A DNA stretch of 64,000 bases from Prevotella sp. S7-1-8 (GTDB lineage: Bacteria > Bacteroidota > Bacteroidia > Bacteroidales > Bacteroidaceae). Position numbers and translations under genes: made by a program. The notes beneath the pieces were generated by a model. The model did not search any database. It was not told the origin of the DNA and saw only the letters and a program-made list of their open reading frames with translations. Location: positions 1-64,000 of the forward strand of contig NZ_JRNC01000012.1 in assembly GCF_000758925.1 (NCBI RefSeq). Direction: 5' to 3'. Numbering within the stretch: the stretch's first letter is position 1; every line of letters starts with the position of its first letter. Of the stretch, positions 1 through 9,263 are shown piece after piece.

Positions 1-56
1 GAACATGTTCAGGCGGGCGTCGCCGTTAAGGGCGCTGTCAGTGTGTCTTAAAAATG

Positions 57-1025
57 TTACACGTACCTTATGATTTGCCCAGGTCGCACTCTTTGATTTT
101 TGCGATAACCGTTGAGCCTGCAAATCTCATTGATTGTCACGCCGCATTTTTTGGCAATAGACTCAAGCGTGTCTCCTTTCACCGCCTTGTAATACACGCG
201 TTCAGGCTGGTTGGCCGCGCTCATGGCGTAGGCGGCCATGTTGTCCTTGCTGCGTCCGGGCACGCCGTATATTTGATCGCGCGTGTATCCGCCGTTGCCC
301 ACTTTGCCACGCTCGCGCGTAGCGTTTCTCGACTCCCTTTCGTAAGTGGCCTTGCTGAAGAGCACTTGGTCAGCCACGACATCCTGGTTGCGAAAATCGA
401 AGAACAGCCCAGGGTTTAGCGCCACGCCGCATAGACGTGTCTCGAAGTGCAGGTGGGAACCCGTGCTTCGGCCGGTGTTGCCTCCGAGGCCGATAGGCTC
501 GCCTGCCCTGACCACTTGGTTCTCTCTTACCAATTGTTTGGACAAGTGCCCATAAATGGTCTCCAACCCATTGGGATGGCGTATCACCACATAGTTGCCA
601 TAGCCGCGAGGCTCGTATCTCACGATGCGTATCTTGCCGTTGAAGGCCGCGCGGATGGTGTCGCCGATATAAACTTTGATATCAAGGCCTTTGTGTTGGC
701 GTCCCCAGCGATTGCCAAAATTGCTTGTCACAACCCGGCTGGGCGTTGGCATGCAGAAATGGCGAAGGTTGATAATGAATGAGTCGGGTAGCTCTGTTTG
801 GTGATGGGTGTATCTGTTGTTCCATTCGTCTCCATATAGTTGGGCCGCGGGGGATGCGATATTTTCTCTTGCTATGACGCTCCTAACCTCTATGGAGTCC
901 AATTTTTTTGCTCGTCTGTCCACTGGCGCTTGTCGTGCCAACAAATCTTGACCGGCGACAGGCTCTGCCACGAGGGCAAAAAGAAGTGATATGGTCAGGG
1001 TCTTTAATGTCTTTTTTAAAGCCAT
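57..1025 (-). CDS. Secreted M23 family metallopeptidase with C-terminal LysM domain
   Basis: Likely a periplasmic or exported peptidoglycan endopeptidase of the lysostaphin/NlpD type. I chose the ATG at 1025 (322 aa) because it begins a signal peptide (MALKKTLK followed by a hydrophobic stretch ending near VAGQ); the reading frame is open upstream but only with unlikely sequence. The M23 zinc motifs are visible: HKGLD at residues 111-115 and HLHFE at 191-195. A LysM repeat (KGDTLESIAKKCGV, then a NEICRLNG segment) fills about residues 278-322 and should bind glycan strands. A predicted promoter lies about 110 bp upstream. No partner gene is adjacent; recG ends about 920 bp away. Confidence 0.9.
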   Translation of the reverse strand: MALKKTLKTLTISLLFALVAEPVAGQDLLARQAPVDRRAKKLDSIEVRSVIARENIASPAAQLYGDEWNNRYTHHQTELPDSFIINLRHFCMPTPSRVVTSNFGNRWGRQHKGLDIKVYIGDTIRAAFNGKIRIVRYEPRGYGNYVVIRHPNGLETIYGHLSKQLVRENQVVRAGEPIGLGGNTGRSTGSHLHFETRLCGVALNPGLFFDFRNQDVVADQVLFSKATYERESRNATRERGKVGNGGYTRDQIYGVPGRSKDNMAAYAMSAANQPERVYYKAVKGDTLESIAKKCGVTINEICRLNGYRKNQRVRPGQIIRYV

Positions 1026-1133
1026 AAGCTCTGTTTTGTACTTTAGATTTTTATGATGGGATGTAGCGTACGTCCCAAAAAGAAAAAAGAGAGATTTGCC
1101 AAACGAAATCGGTCTGTTTTCCAAAAGATGTCA

Positions 1134-1141
1134 CAAATATA
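1134..1141 (-). promoter_or_regulatory. Candidate -7 box for the M23 peptidase gene
   Basis: The minus strand reads TATATTTG, matching the Bacteroidales -7 consensus TAnnTTTG, about 110 nt before the chosen start. A possible -33 TTTTG lies 24 nt upstream, somewhat too far, so the call rests mainly on the -7 box. Confidence 0.4.
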
Positions 1142-1948
1142 ATAAAAATATCCACTTGTATCCTACAAAACGGTATAAAAATAATTACTATTTAACATAA
1201 TCTTTTTGTTTTCCGGCCGTGATTAACATTTTGGGGCATGTTGTTCACTATATTGTAATCATTGTAAATTGTGGAAAACCTGAGGCTTCCAATGTGTTTG
1301 CGCGTTTGGTTTTCAGAGGATAGCCATTTTGTTGCGCGCCGCTTGAGATGTTGCTTGTTTTGTTCCACGGCTGCGGCATGTAAGTTCTGGGCGAGAACAA
1401 TGTGGTTGGTGGAACCGTGATGCGCCATGCCCTTGGTCGCGATGCCTTGTGTGTTGTGCCGTATTGTCTCGATGGTCGTGCGACAATGGGCCCGTCGCGG
1501 GTGTCATGCCAAGTGGATTGTTGTCAATAAAACGGAGTGAAAAGCGTGTCTTGTAAAATGCGCGCGTTAGGTGTCATGATTGTGTGTTTGAAGTGCCGGG
1601 TCACCGTTTTCCGCGTGATTTTTGCCACCGCTTGCGCCGATTGGGCACTGTTCGTGCCACGTTTGGCCGCTAAACGCATGCTGATTAAGGCTTGATGGCG
1701 TTGTCATTGGGTAGCGAACGCGCCGCCATTGGGTATCGATGGCAAGGAGAAAAACAAAAAAAACAAAGTGAAAAGGTTGTATGTCTTCACAAGTGGCTTA
1801 TTTGTAGGCGTTTGCGCAAGTGGCTCATTTTGGCCGTATTTACGAACAAGGCTGTTTCTGTTTGCGAATACGCACGTCACGGAGCGGTTGTTGTCAAAAT
1901 AATTCGTGTGTTTGTATATCTGTTGCCTCAATCGTCTTTTGTCCATGA
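1142..1948. other. Gene-poor intergenic region between recG and the M23 gene
   Basis: No convincing gene was found in about 800 bp. The left part is AT-rich and the rest GC-rich. It contains short degenerate repeats: CATTGGGTA occurs at 1705 and 1727 (22 nt apart), and CAAGTGGCT at 1790 and 1817. Open frames here have unnatural composition and no recognisable domain. It may be decayed sequence. Confidence 0.6.
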
Positions 1949-4051
1949 TCAGCTGATGGCCGACCAGTTTACGTTGGTGTTTCGCAGCTCTTTCAGACGT
2001 TTCCAGAACAGGCTGTACTGCTCCTTCTCGCACTGTGGGTCGTCTTCTATGATTTTTTTCGCCTCGTCACGGGCCAACTGGACGATTTGCCCATCGCGAG
2101 CTATGTCGGCTATTTTCAGGTCGAACGCGACGCCACTCTGCTGCGTGCCCTCCAAGTCGCCGGGACCTCGCAGCTTCAAGTCGGCCTCGGCTATGCGAAA
2201 TCCGTCGTTGGTTTGGCACATGATGTCTATGCGTTTGCGCGTCTCGGTGGCCAATTCGTAACCCGTTACCAACAAGCAGTAGCTCTGCTTGGCCCCGCGG
2301 CCCACTCGCCCGCGCAGCTGGTGCAGTTGGGACAGCCCGAATCGGTGGGCGTCGAGTATCACCATCACCGAGGCGTTGGGCACGTTCACGCCCACCTCTA
2401 TGACGGTCGTGGCCACGAGTATCTGTGTCTCGCCGCTCGCGAATTTGCGCATCTCCTCATCCTTCTCTTTGGCTTTCATGCGTCCGTGTATCTTGCTGAG
2501 ACGGTATTCGGGAAACACCTCGCAAAGGGTCTTGAACCCGTCTTCGAGATTTTTCAGGTCTATTTTCTCGCTTTCTTCTATCAGCGGGAATACGATGTAC
2601 ACCTGCCTGCCTTCCTTGATTTGCTGCCTGATGCCATTGTATAGCGAGGTGGTCTGGTTGTCATATTTATGTATTGTCACAATGGGTTTTCGACCAGGGG
2701 GCAGCTCGTCAATGACGCTCACGTCCAAATCGCCGTAGACGGTCATGGCCAAGGTGCGCGGTATGGGCGTGGCTGTCATGACGAGTATGTGTGGCGGCCG
2801 CTCGCTTTTGCGCCATAGCTTGGCTCGTTGCGCCACGCCAAATCGGTGCTGCTCGTCCACCACGGCCATGCCCAGCCGCTTGAACACCACCGTTTCCTCG
2901 ATGATGGCATGGGTGCCCACGAGGATGTCGATGTCGCCTTTGGCCAAATCGGAGAGTATCTTGGCGCGCTTTTTGCCTTTCACCATGCCGGTGAGCAGTT
3001 CCACCCGCACGCGCATGCCTTTGAGAAACGAGAGCAGGGTGTCAAGGTGTTGTTCGGCCAGTATCTCCGTTGGGGCCATGATGCACGCCTGAAAGCCGTT
3101 GTCCATGGCGATGAGCATGGCCATAAGGGCCACCAATGTCTTGCCCGACCCCACGTCGCCTTGTAGCAGTCGGTTCATCTGCTCGCCCGTGCGCATGTCG
3201 TCGCGTATCTCGTGCATCACGCGTTTTTGCGCTCCTGTTAGTTCGAAAGGCAAGTTGTGGTTGAAAAAGCTGTTGAAGATGGGGCCAACTTTGCTGAACA
3301 CGTAGCCCTTGTATTTTTTCTTTCGTTCGGAGGCGTAGCGTAGGATGTTGAGTTGTACGTAGAACAACTCCTCAAATTTCAGTCGTGTTTGCGCGCGCTG
3401 CACGTCGTCCAACGAGCGTGGGTAGTGTATTTTTCTGAAAGCCTCTTCGCGCGGTATCAGGTGCAGTCGCTTGGTCATGTTGGTCGGCAGTGTCTCTGGT
3501 ATGGCGCCATCGGGTATGCGCGTGACGAGCGTCTTTGTGAGCCTCTCGATGGCGCGCGACTGCATGCCTCTGGCTTTCATCTTCTCGGTGGTGACGTAAT
3601 AGGGCTGCATGCCCATCTCGTCCAGTTTCAAATCCGCCGCCCGTTCCATCTCGGGGTGCGCGAATTGGTACCGGCCTTGGTAGACGGCGGGCCGCCCAAA
3701 GACGATGTACTCATCGCCCACCTTGTAGTTTTTGTAAACATATTGCGAGCCATGAAACCACACGATGTCCGCCACGCCGGTGCCATCGGATAAGTGCGCC
3801 ACCACGCGCTTCTTGCGATTGCCCATGGCAAACTCCTCGAAACTGAGTATCTTGCCTTTCACTTGCACGAAAGGCATGTCGCCGTTGAGCTCGCATATGG
3901 CGTAGACCTTGGTGCGATCCACGTATTTGTAGGGGTAATACTCCAACAGGTCGCGCCATGTGCGGATGTTGAGCTGCCCGCTCAATATCTCCTTTCTGTG
4001 CGGGCCTACGCCCGGAAGGTACGTGATGTCTTGTTCAAGGATGTTTCCCAT
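1949..4051 (-). CDS. recG: ATP-dependent DNA helicase RecG
   Basis: Branch-migration helicase that remodels stalled replication forks and Holliday junctions. At 700 aa it is full length for the family. It shows the N-terminal wedge/OB region (about residues 10-250), Walker A GDVGSGKT at 298-305, a DEQH box in VVDEQHRFGVAQR near residue 400, the motif ILVMTATPIPRTLAMT, and the C-terminal RecG signature around RGRVGRGAKQSYCLLV. It is the last gene of a leftward operon with ispD (17 bp away) and the DJ-1-like gene. No hairpin terminator is obvious after the stop. Confidence 0.98.
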   Translation of the reverse strand: MGNILEQDITYLPGVGPHRKEILSGQLNIRTWRDLLEYYPYKYVDRTKVYAICELNGDMPFVQVKGKILSFEEFAMGNRKKRVVAHLSDGTGVADIVWFHGSQYVYKNYKVGDEYIVFGRPAVYQGRYQFAHPEMERAADLKLDEMGMQPYYVTTEKMKARGMQSRAIERLTKTLVTRIPDGAIPETLPTNMTKRLHLIPREEAFRKIHYPRSLDDVQRAQTRLKFEELFYVQLNILRYASERKKKYKGYVFSKVGPIFNSFFNHNLPFELTGAQKRVMHEIRDDMRTGEQMNRLLQGDVGSGKTLVALMAMLIAMDNGFQACIMAPTEILAEQHLDTLLSFLKGMRVRVELLTGMVKGKKRAKILSDLAKGDIDILVGTHAIIEETVVFKRLGMAVVDEQHRFGVAQRAKLWRKSERPPHILVMTATPIPRTLAMTVYGDLDVSVIDELPPGRKPIVTIHKYDNQTTSLYNGIRQQIKEGRQVYIVFPLIEESEKIDLKNLEDGFKTLCEVFPEYRLSKIHGRMKAKEKDEEMRKFASGETQILVATTVIEVGVNVPNASVMVILDAHRFGLSQLHQLRGRVGRGAKQSYCLLVTGYELATETRKRIDIMCQTNDGFRIAEADLKLRGPGDLEGTQQSGVAFDLKIADIARDGQIVQLARDEAKKIIEDDPQCEKEQYSLFWKRLKELRNTNVNWSAIS

Positions 4052-4068
4052 GCTCGCGGTGTGGTGTG

Positions 4069-4740
4069 TCAGAGGTCTGTCGTGAGCAGCTCGGCGAGTT
4101 TCAGGTCGAGTGGGGTGGTGAGCTTGATGTTCTCCCGTTCGCCCTCCACCATGGCTATCGCGTGGCCCAAGCTCTCTATCACCGACGCGTCGTCGGTGAA
4201 CGATTGGCTGTAGGGCTGGTTGAAAGCGCGCTTGGCCAACGCTATGTCGAAGACTTGTGGTGTTTGCACCGCGCGGAAAAGATCACGCCGCACGTTGTGC
4301 GATTGTCCGTTTTCCACATGGCGCAGTGAGTCGGTGACGGGCGTCACGGGTATGGCGGCTTGGTGCTTGCGGGCCGCGGCGAAGCATCGTTCTATGACGG
4401 CTGTTGATACGAAAGGGCGCGCGCCATCGTGAAAAGCCACCACGCCATTCGTGCCGTCGGGCACGGCGGCCAATCCGTTTTTGGACGAGTCGAAGCGCGT
4501 GGCGCCCCCGTTGACCACGGTGTGCGGTATCTTGAACGCGTGTTTTTGGCACAAATGGAGCCAAAAATCCTGTTGCTCTTGGGGCAGCGCGACGATGATA
4601 CCTATCGCGTCGCTGTATGCGTTGAAACGCTCTATGGTATGCATCAGCACGGGTTTGCCGCGCAAGGGCAGGAACTGTTTGGGCAGTTCGGTACCCATGC
4701 GCAGCCCTTTGCCGCCGGCTACGATGATAGCGTAGTCCAT
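4069..4740 (-). CDS. ispD: 2-C-methyl-D-erythritol 4-phosphate cytidylyltransferase
   Basis: Third enzyme of the MEP isoprenoid pathway; transfers CMP to methylerythritol phosphate in the cytoplasm. The 223-aa length is typical. The nucleotide-binding motif GGKGLRMG occurs at residues 9-16, followed by LPKQFLPLRGKPVL. The conserved VAFHDGARPFV and the C-terminal DDASVIE segment are also present. It starts 3 bp after the DJ-1-like gene stops and is followed by recG, so the three genes are probably cotranscribed. Confidence 0.96.
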   Translation of the reverse strand: MDYAIIVAGGKGLRMGTELPKQFLPLRGKPVLMHTIERFNAYSDAIGIIVALPQEQQDFWLHLCQKHAFKIPHTVVNGGATRFDSSKNGLAAVPDGTNGVVAFHDGARPFVSTAVIERCFAAARKHQAAIPVTPVTDSLRHVENGQSHNVRRDLFRAVQTPQVFDIALAKRAFNQPYSQSFTDDASVIESLGHAIAMVEGERENIKLTTPLDLKLAELLTTDL

Positions 4741-4743
4741 CGC

Positions 4744-5313
4744 CTATCTCTTTTCCATGAGATGCGCATACTGCATTTTCTTCTGTAACTCGGCCGATTT
4801 CTCTTCGCCCACGAAAAAGCTCAGTATGCGATAGGCGTAGGGCAGGGTGGCGGCTGGCCCCTCGCCGGTGATGATGTTGCCGTCTTCTTGGTACAGCTCG
4901 GCCGTATAGGTGGCGCCCGTGAGGTATTTCTCGAAGCCGGGCGAGCAAGTGGCTTTTTTGCCTTGGAGCAATCCCAATGACCCAAGCACCATCGGTGCCG
5001 CGCAGATGGCGCCAATGCGCTTGCCGCGCTTGTGTTGCTCAATCAACGCTTGGCGCACGCCTTCGTGCTCGTTCAGGTTGGTCGAACCGGGCATTCCGCC
5101 AGGCAGGAGCAGCATGTCGGCGTCTGCGTAGTCGGCTGGACTGCCAAATTGCAAGTCGGCTTTCACGGTCACGCCGTGCGACGATTCTACATATTCTGAC
5201 CCCGTGACGCTCACGGTCTTGATGTCAATGCCCGCGCGACGAAAGATGTCCACGGGAGCCAGCGCCTCTACCTCTTCGAAGCCGTTGGCCAAAAATGTAT
5301 AAACTTTAGCCAT
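4744..5313 (-). CDS. DJ-1/PfpI (YajL-like) family protein
   Basis: Small cytoplasmic protein of the DJ-1/ThiJ family, linked in other bacteria to protection of proteins against oxidative or glyoxal damage; the precise activity here is not shown. Family features are the N-terminal GFEEVEA (residues 11-17), which supplies the conserved Glu, the PGGMPGS loop (71-77), and the nucleophile-elbow AICAAP with Cys104. The length (189 aa) is normal. It is the first gene of the DJ-1/ispD/recG operon, and a predicted -7 box lies about 55 bp upstream. Confidence 0.92.
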   Translation of the reverse strand: MAKVYTFLANGFEEVEALAPVDIFRRAGIDIKTVSVTGSEYVESSHGVTVKADLQFGSPADYADADMLLLPGGMPGSTNLNEHEGVRQALIEQHKRGKRIGAICAAPMVLGSLGLLQGKKATCSPGFEKYLTGATYTAELYQEDGNIITGEGPAATLPYAYRILSFFVGEEKSAELQKKMQYAHLMEKR

Positions 5314-5336
5314 AGTGAGTATGTTTTAAATGCGGA

Positions 5337-5348
5337 GACAACGTTGTC
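5337..5348. promoter_or_regulatory. 12-bp perfect palindrome in the leader of the DJ-1/ispD/recG operon
   Basis: GACAACGTTGTC is self-complementary. It sits between the predicted -7 box (5366-5373) and the DJ-1-like start codon, a position that would suit a repressor site. A single 12-bp palindrome can occur by chance, so confidence is low. Confidence 0.25.
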
Positions 5349-5365
5349 GCCACAATAATCCTTTA

Positions 5366-5373
5366 CAAACTTA
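5366..5373 (-). promoter_or_regulatory. Candidate -7 box for the DJ-1/ispD/recG operon
   Basis: The minus strand reads TAAGTTTG, matching TAnnTTTG, 53 nt from the start codon. No clear TTTG lies about 20 nt farther upstream. Confidence 0.4.
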
Positions 5374-5548
5374 CGCAATTTTTTCGATAGATAAGGGCCT
5401 GATCGGCTTAAAAATATAAAAAAGGTATATCTTTCGCCGCCTTGACCCTTGTCTCGCGATTGGTGGGAATGTGCTTTAAATCGCTCGCTGGAATGTCGAT
5501 TTCCTCATTGGCGCCAAATCATCCGATATGGAAAAGTGGCTTGGCGAG

Positions 5549-6202
5549 CTACTCTATGCTCATCATCGTCACGTCGTCAAACTCGTTCATGTAGTCGAGT
5601 ATGCGCCTATTGTGGTCGCCGCTTAGCACTTTTATCTCCATTTTGACCTCATAAATGCTGCCGTGCGATGTTCGGCGGTCGTGCAATTCGAACGAGTAGA
5701 CCTCTTTGCAGTCACTCTTAATTTGCTCGATGACGCGCTTGGCGCTCTCTTTCGAGTCAGAGGTAAACGCTAATTGCAGTGCCGTGGTGCCCACTTGTGG
5801 AATGATCTCGTTGAGCACCTCCAATCCAAAAAGGATGAGGCCGGTGACCAGCGCCGCCACATAGAACATCCCGGCGCCACACGCCATGCCGATGGCCGCG
5901 GTGACCCATAGGCCTGCCGCCGTGGTGAGGCCGCGCACCACGTTGCGCTGAAAGACGATGAGGCCCGCGCCAAGAAAACCGATACCTGATACCACTTGAG
6001 CCGCCACGCGCGAAGTGTCTCTCACAGCGTCGCCAAAACCATATTGCGAAATGATTGTGAACAGGGCCGCGCCAAGCGCCACGAGAAAGTGAGTGCGGAA
6101 GCCAGCGTCCTTGGAGCGGTATTCGCGCTCGATGCCCACGATACCCCCAAGTATGAGCGCCAAGACGAGACGAAGGCAGTTTTCAAAAAAAAAGTGGTCC
6201 AT
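5549..6202 (-). CDS. MgtC/SapB family inner-membrane protein
   Basis: The MgtC/SapB family is associated with magnesium homeostasis and, in pathogens, intracellular survival; the function here is inferred from family only. I start at the ATG at 6202 (217 aa) because the hydrophobic N-terminal domain begins there (DHFFFENCLRLVLALILGG) and a good promoter lies just upstream; the longer frame has no domain support. The MgtC hallmark GIEREYRSKDAGFRTHFLV follows, then several membrane helices to about residue 140. The C-terminal part (about 145-217) resembles a soluble ACT-like regulatory domain. It is transcribed divergently from nadK. Confidence 0.9.
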   Translation of the reverse strand: MDHFFFENCLRLVLALILGGIVGIEREYRSKDAGFRTHFLVALGAALFTIISQYGFGDAVRDTSRVAAQVVSGIGFLGAGLIVFQRNVVRGLTTAAGLWVTAAIGMACGAGMFYVAALVTGLILFGLEVLNEIIPQVGTTALQLAFTSDSKESAKRVIEQIKSDCKEVYSFELHDRRTSHGSIYEVKMEIKVLSGDHNRRILDYMNEFDDVTMMSIE

Positions 6203-6228
6203 AATTACAAAGCTGTTTGGTGATACGA

Positions 6229-6259
6229 CAAAGATACTTCTTGTTGTTGGTATAACCAA
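6229..6259 (-). promoter_or_regulatory. Promoter of the MgtC-family gene
   Basis: On the minus strand the -7 box TATCTTTG (6236-6229) is preceded by a TTGG -33-like element (6259-6256) at 20 nt spacing. This is one of the best matches to the two-part Bacteroidales promoter in the window. The start codon is about 27 nt downstream of the box. Confidence 0.55.
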
Positions 6260-6374
6260 GCGACAGGCCAATATATTGTATAAGGAAGAAACGGATTTGT
6301 AACAAAAGGACGCTTTTGTAAAAAGAATTAAATAAATAATTGGGTTGGCGTCTCGAATTTTCAACAATTCTATG

Positions 6375-6382
6375 TATATTTG
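6375..6382 (+). promoter_or_regulatory. Candidate -7 box for nadK
   Basis: TATATTTG matches TAnnTTTG and lies 120 nt before the nadK start. The -33 region is not convincing. Confidence 0.4.
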
Positions 6383-6502
6383 CAAGAGATGTAAGCCCGA
6401 CGCACTGCGTGGATGGTGATTGCGGCACGCTGCATAGACCGCTTGTTGCGCCATAAAAAGAAATGAGCGGTGGCAGCTCGAAGAATAGCTAACAACAGAT
6501 AT

Positions 6503-7387
6503 ATGGCAAACCGAAAGCTTTGTTTCGCTCTTATCGGCAACGAATACCAGGCTCGAAAGTCAATGGTTGTCCAGCGTGTGTTGGATTATCTCAACGCGCG
6601 CGAGGCGGATGTTCGCATTGATCGTGCATACTATAACGTTCTCAGGCAGAAACTGCATGTTGATATTGTGTGTTCGGGCGTGTTTGACGATTGTGATTTT
6701 GAGGCCGATTACGTCATCTCGTTGGGTGGTGATGGCACATTTTTAAAAGCCGCCAACCGTGTTGGAGGGCGTAATATACCTATAATAGGTGTCAATATGG
6801 GACGGTTGGGCTTTTTAGCCGACGTGCTGCCAGCCGAGATAGAAAACGCCCTTGACGAGTTGTACAAAGGTGATTGTGCGATAGAGGCTCATTCAGTGAT
6901 AAAGATTGAGGTGGACGGTGAGAAGATAAAAGGCCGGCCGTATGCGTTGAACGATATAGCGGTGCTCAAAAGAGACAACGCCTCCATGATTTCAATCAAG
7001 TGCAGTGTCAATGGAAAGTTCTTGGTAACGTATCAGGCAGACGGTCTCATCATAGCCACACCCACGGGCAGCACGGCGTACAACCTGTCTAACGGCGGCC
7101 CCATCATCGTGCCTTCCGCGCGTAATTTGGTCATCAGCCCAGTGGCGCCACATAGCCTGAACGTCCGCCCCATCGTAATCAATGATGACAGTGTGATAGA
7201 CCTTGAGGTGGAAAGTCGCAACCATAATTTCTTGGCTGCCATTGATGGACGTTCGGAAAAGTTGCGCGAGGGTTCAAAAATACGCGTCAAGAAGGCATCC
7301 TACGATATAAAAATAGTGAAGCATAAGGGTAGCCATTACTTTTCCACGCTGCGTGATAAGCTGATGTGGGGCATGGATCAACGTTAG
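6503..7387 (+). CDS. nadK: NAD kinase
   Basis: Phosphorylates NAD to NADP in the cytoplasm. I chose the ATG at 6503 (294 aa), where the conserved N-terminal strand FALIGNEYQ begins; an upstream in-frame extension adds only unconserved residues. Diagnostic motifs are GGDGTFLKAA (nucleotide-binding Asp of GGDGT), VNMGRLGFLAD, ALNDIAVLKRD and TGSTAYNLSNGGP. It is followed after 93 bp by the ABC exporter on the same strand; whether they share a transcript is unclear. Confidence 0.96.
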   Translation: MANRKLCFALIGNEYQARKSMVVQRVLDYLNAREADVRIDRAYYNVLRQKLHVDIVCSGVFDDCDFEADYVISLGGDGTFLKAANRVGGRNIPIIGVNMGRLGFLADVLPAEIENALDELYKGDCAIEAHSVIKIEVDGEKIKGRPYALNDIAVLKRDNASMISIKCSVNGKFLVTYQADGLIIATPTGSTAYNLSNGGPIIVPSARNLVISPVAPHSLNVRPIVINDDSVIDLEVESRNHNFLAAIDGRSEKLREGSKIRVKKASYDIKIVKHKGSHYFSTLRDKLMWGMDQR

Positions 7388-7480
7388 GATGTATTGCTCC
7401 ACGCCATCCTATATAAAGATAAAGAATGAGCGATCGCTAATCATATTGCGTAGCATGGTGGCGACAAGTACACTGCCAAG

Positions 7481-9247
7481 ATGAAAGATTTTGAGCATAA
7501 GAACATTTTTTCGGATACAAAACGTACCATGACCGGCACCAAGGGTGTCAACGCGGATGGTTCGCGCGGGTGGCTATCTATATTGCTAACCAAACTGTCG
7601 GGTAGTTCGCGGCGATTTTCTTCCACCGCCATCCTGCGGTGGTTGTGGTTGTCATGGCGTGGCAACAGGTTGCAGGCTACGTTGAACGCGCTTATCGGCT
7701 TGGCATCGGTTGGCGTTTCTCTCGCTCAGGTTTGGGCCGTTCAGCATGCCATCGACGTGGCGTCCAACCATGTGGATGGTTCTATTTACTGTGCCGTGGC
7801 CTTGATGGGCACATTGGTGTTGTGCGGTTTCGCACTCAATATAGCGGGCGTTTGGGTGCGCAATATATTGGGCATACGCGCGCAAAACCGAATGCAGCAA
7901 CGCATGCTCGACCGTATATTGCGCTCAGAGTGGCAGGGACGAGAGAAAATGCACTCGGGCGATGTGCTCAATCGGCTGGAGACAGACGTTGGCACGGTGG
8001 TCAACTTTCTCACCGAGGTCATCCCAAACACGCTGTCGGTGCTCACGCTCTTTGTCGGCGCTTTTTTTTATTTGTTCTCCATGGACGCCACGTTGGCGCT
8101 TATCACGGTGGCCATCGTGCCTGTGTTCGTGGTGTTGAGCAAGGTCTATGTAAGACGCATGCGCAAACTTACGCGCGCCGTTCGTAACTCAGACTCTGAC
8201 GTACAGAGCGTGCTTCAAGAAACCGTGCAGAACCGCATGCTCATCAAGACACTCGAGAGTGAGACCTCGATGGTGGACCGTCTGGAGTCCATGCAGAGCG
8301 TTTTACGGCAACGTGTGGTTAAGCGCACGGCCTTTTCGGTTTTCAGCAACTTGGTGCTGAACTTCGGTTTTGCCCTTGGCTATCTTGTGGCTTTTCTTTG
8401 GGCGACCATCAGGTTGTCCGATAACACGTTGACATTTGGTGGCATGACGGCTTTCTTGCAATTGGTAAACCGCATTCAGAACCCTGCTCGCAACCTTACG
8501 AAGCTTGTTCCCGCTTTCGTGTCGGTGTTCACGGCGGCCGAGCGATTGATGGAGTTGGAGGAAAGCCCATTGGACGAACAAGGCGCCCCCATTGCCATGG
8601 AGCCTCCTTGCGGCGTTCGTTTTAGCGGCGTGAGCTATTGTTATGACGACAAGGATGGCGACGTGATACAAGACCTCAATTTCGATTTCCCACCCGGTTC
8701 GTGCACGGCGGTGCTTGGCGAGACGGGCGCCGGCAAGACCACTTTGGTGCGCATGATACTCGCGCTCGTCAAGCCACGGAAAGGCAAAGTGGAGATATAC
8801 AACGAGAAAAAGTGTCGCGAGTTGTCGCCGAGGATGCGTTGCAATTTTGTGTACGTGCCCCAAGGCAACACGCTGATGAGCGGAACCATCAGGGACAACC
8901 TGCGTCTTGGCAAGCTCAACGCTACCGACGAGGAGATGAAGTCCGCGCTCAGGGAGAGTTGTGCCGAGTTTGTGTTGGATTTGCCCGAGGGCTTGGACAC
9001 GGTGTGCTCCGAGTCGGGAGGCGGACTGTCGGAGGGGCAGGCGCAACGCATAGCCATAGCCCGCGCGTTGCTTCGTGGGCGTGGCGTGATGCTCTTCGAC
9101 GAGGCAACGTCGGCCCTTGACCCGGACACCGAGCGACAATTGTTGCGAAACGTATTGGCCAAACACGACAAGACGGTGATATTTATCACCCACAGGCCAG
9201 CCGTGGTGGACTATTGTGACCAAACGTTAAAAATAAAAAAACAATAA
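7481..9247 (+). CDS. ABC transporter, fused permease and ATPase (exporter type)
   Basis: Homodimeric-type ABC exporter of 588 aa; substrate unknown. About residues 50-330 form the six-helix transmembrane domain. The nucleotide-binding domain carries Walker A GETGAGKTT near residue 413, the ABC signature LSEGQAQRIAIARAL near 515, Walker B VMLFDEATSALD, and the switch His in IFITHRP. The signature reads LSEGQ instead of the usual LSGGQ, a tolerated variant. An N-terminal stretch of about 40 residues before the first helix is poorly conserved, so the true start could be the later Met at residue 17. It lies 16 bp before the thioredoxin-TonB fusion gene. Confidence 0.92.
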   Translation: MKDFEHKNIFSDTKRTMTGTKGVNADGSRGWLSILLTKLSGSSRRFSSTAILRWLWLSWRGNRLQATLNALIGLASVGVSLAQVWAVQHAIDVASNHVDGSIYCAVALMGTLVLCGFALNIAGVWVRNILGIRAQNRMQQRMLDRILRSEWQGREKMHSGDVLNRLETDVGTVVNFLTEVIPNTLSVLTLFVGAFFYLFSMDATLALITVAIVPVFVVLSKVYVRRMRKLTRAVRNSDSDVQSVLQETVQNRMLIKTLESETSMVDRLESMQSVLRQRVVKRTAFSVFSNLVLNFGFALGYLVAFLWATIRLSDNTLTFGGMTAFLQLVNRIQNPARNLTKLVPAFVSVFTAAERLMELEESPLDEQGAPIAMEPPCGVRFSGVSYCYDDKDGDVIQDLNFDFPPGSCTAVLGETGAGKTTLVRMILALVKPRKGKVEIYNEKKCRELSPRMRCNFVYVPQGNTLMSGTIRDNLRLGKLNATDEEMKSALRESCAEFVLDLPEGLDTVCSESGGGLSEGQAQRIAIARALLRGRGVMLFDEATSALDPDTERQLLRNVLAKHDKTVIFITHRPAVVDYCDQTLKIKKQ

Positions 9248-9263
9248 AACGCACTTTTAAGTT

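Noticed and set aside
1692-2261. 189-codon plus-strand frame
   Set aside because: It overlaps the 3' end of recG in antisense and has unnatural composition with no family match.
8303-9223. Minus-strand frame of 306 codons
   Set aside because: It is antisense to the ABC exporter nucleotide-binding domain and shows no recognisable motif.
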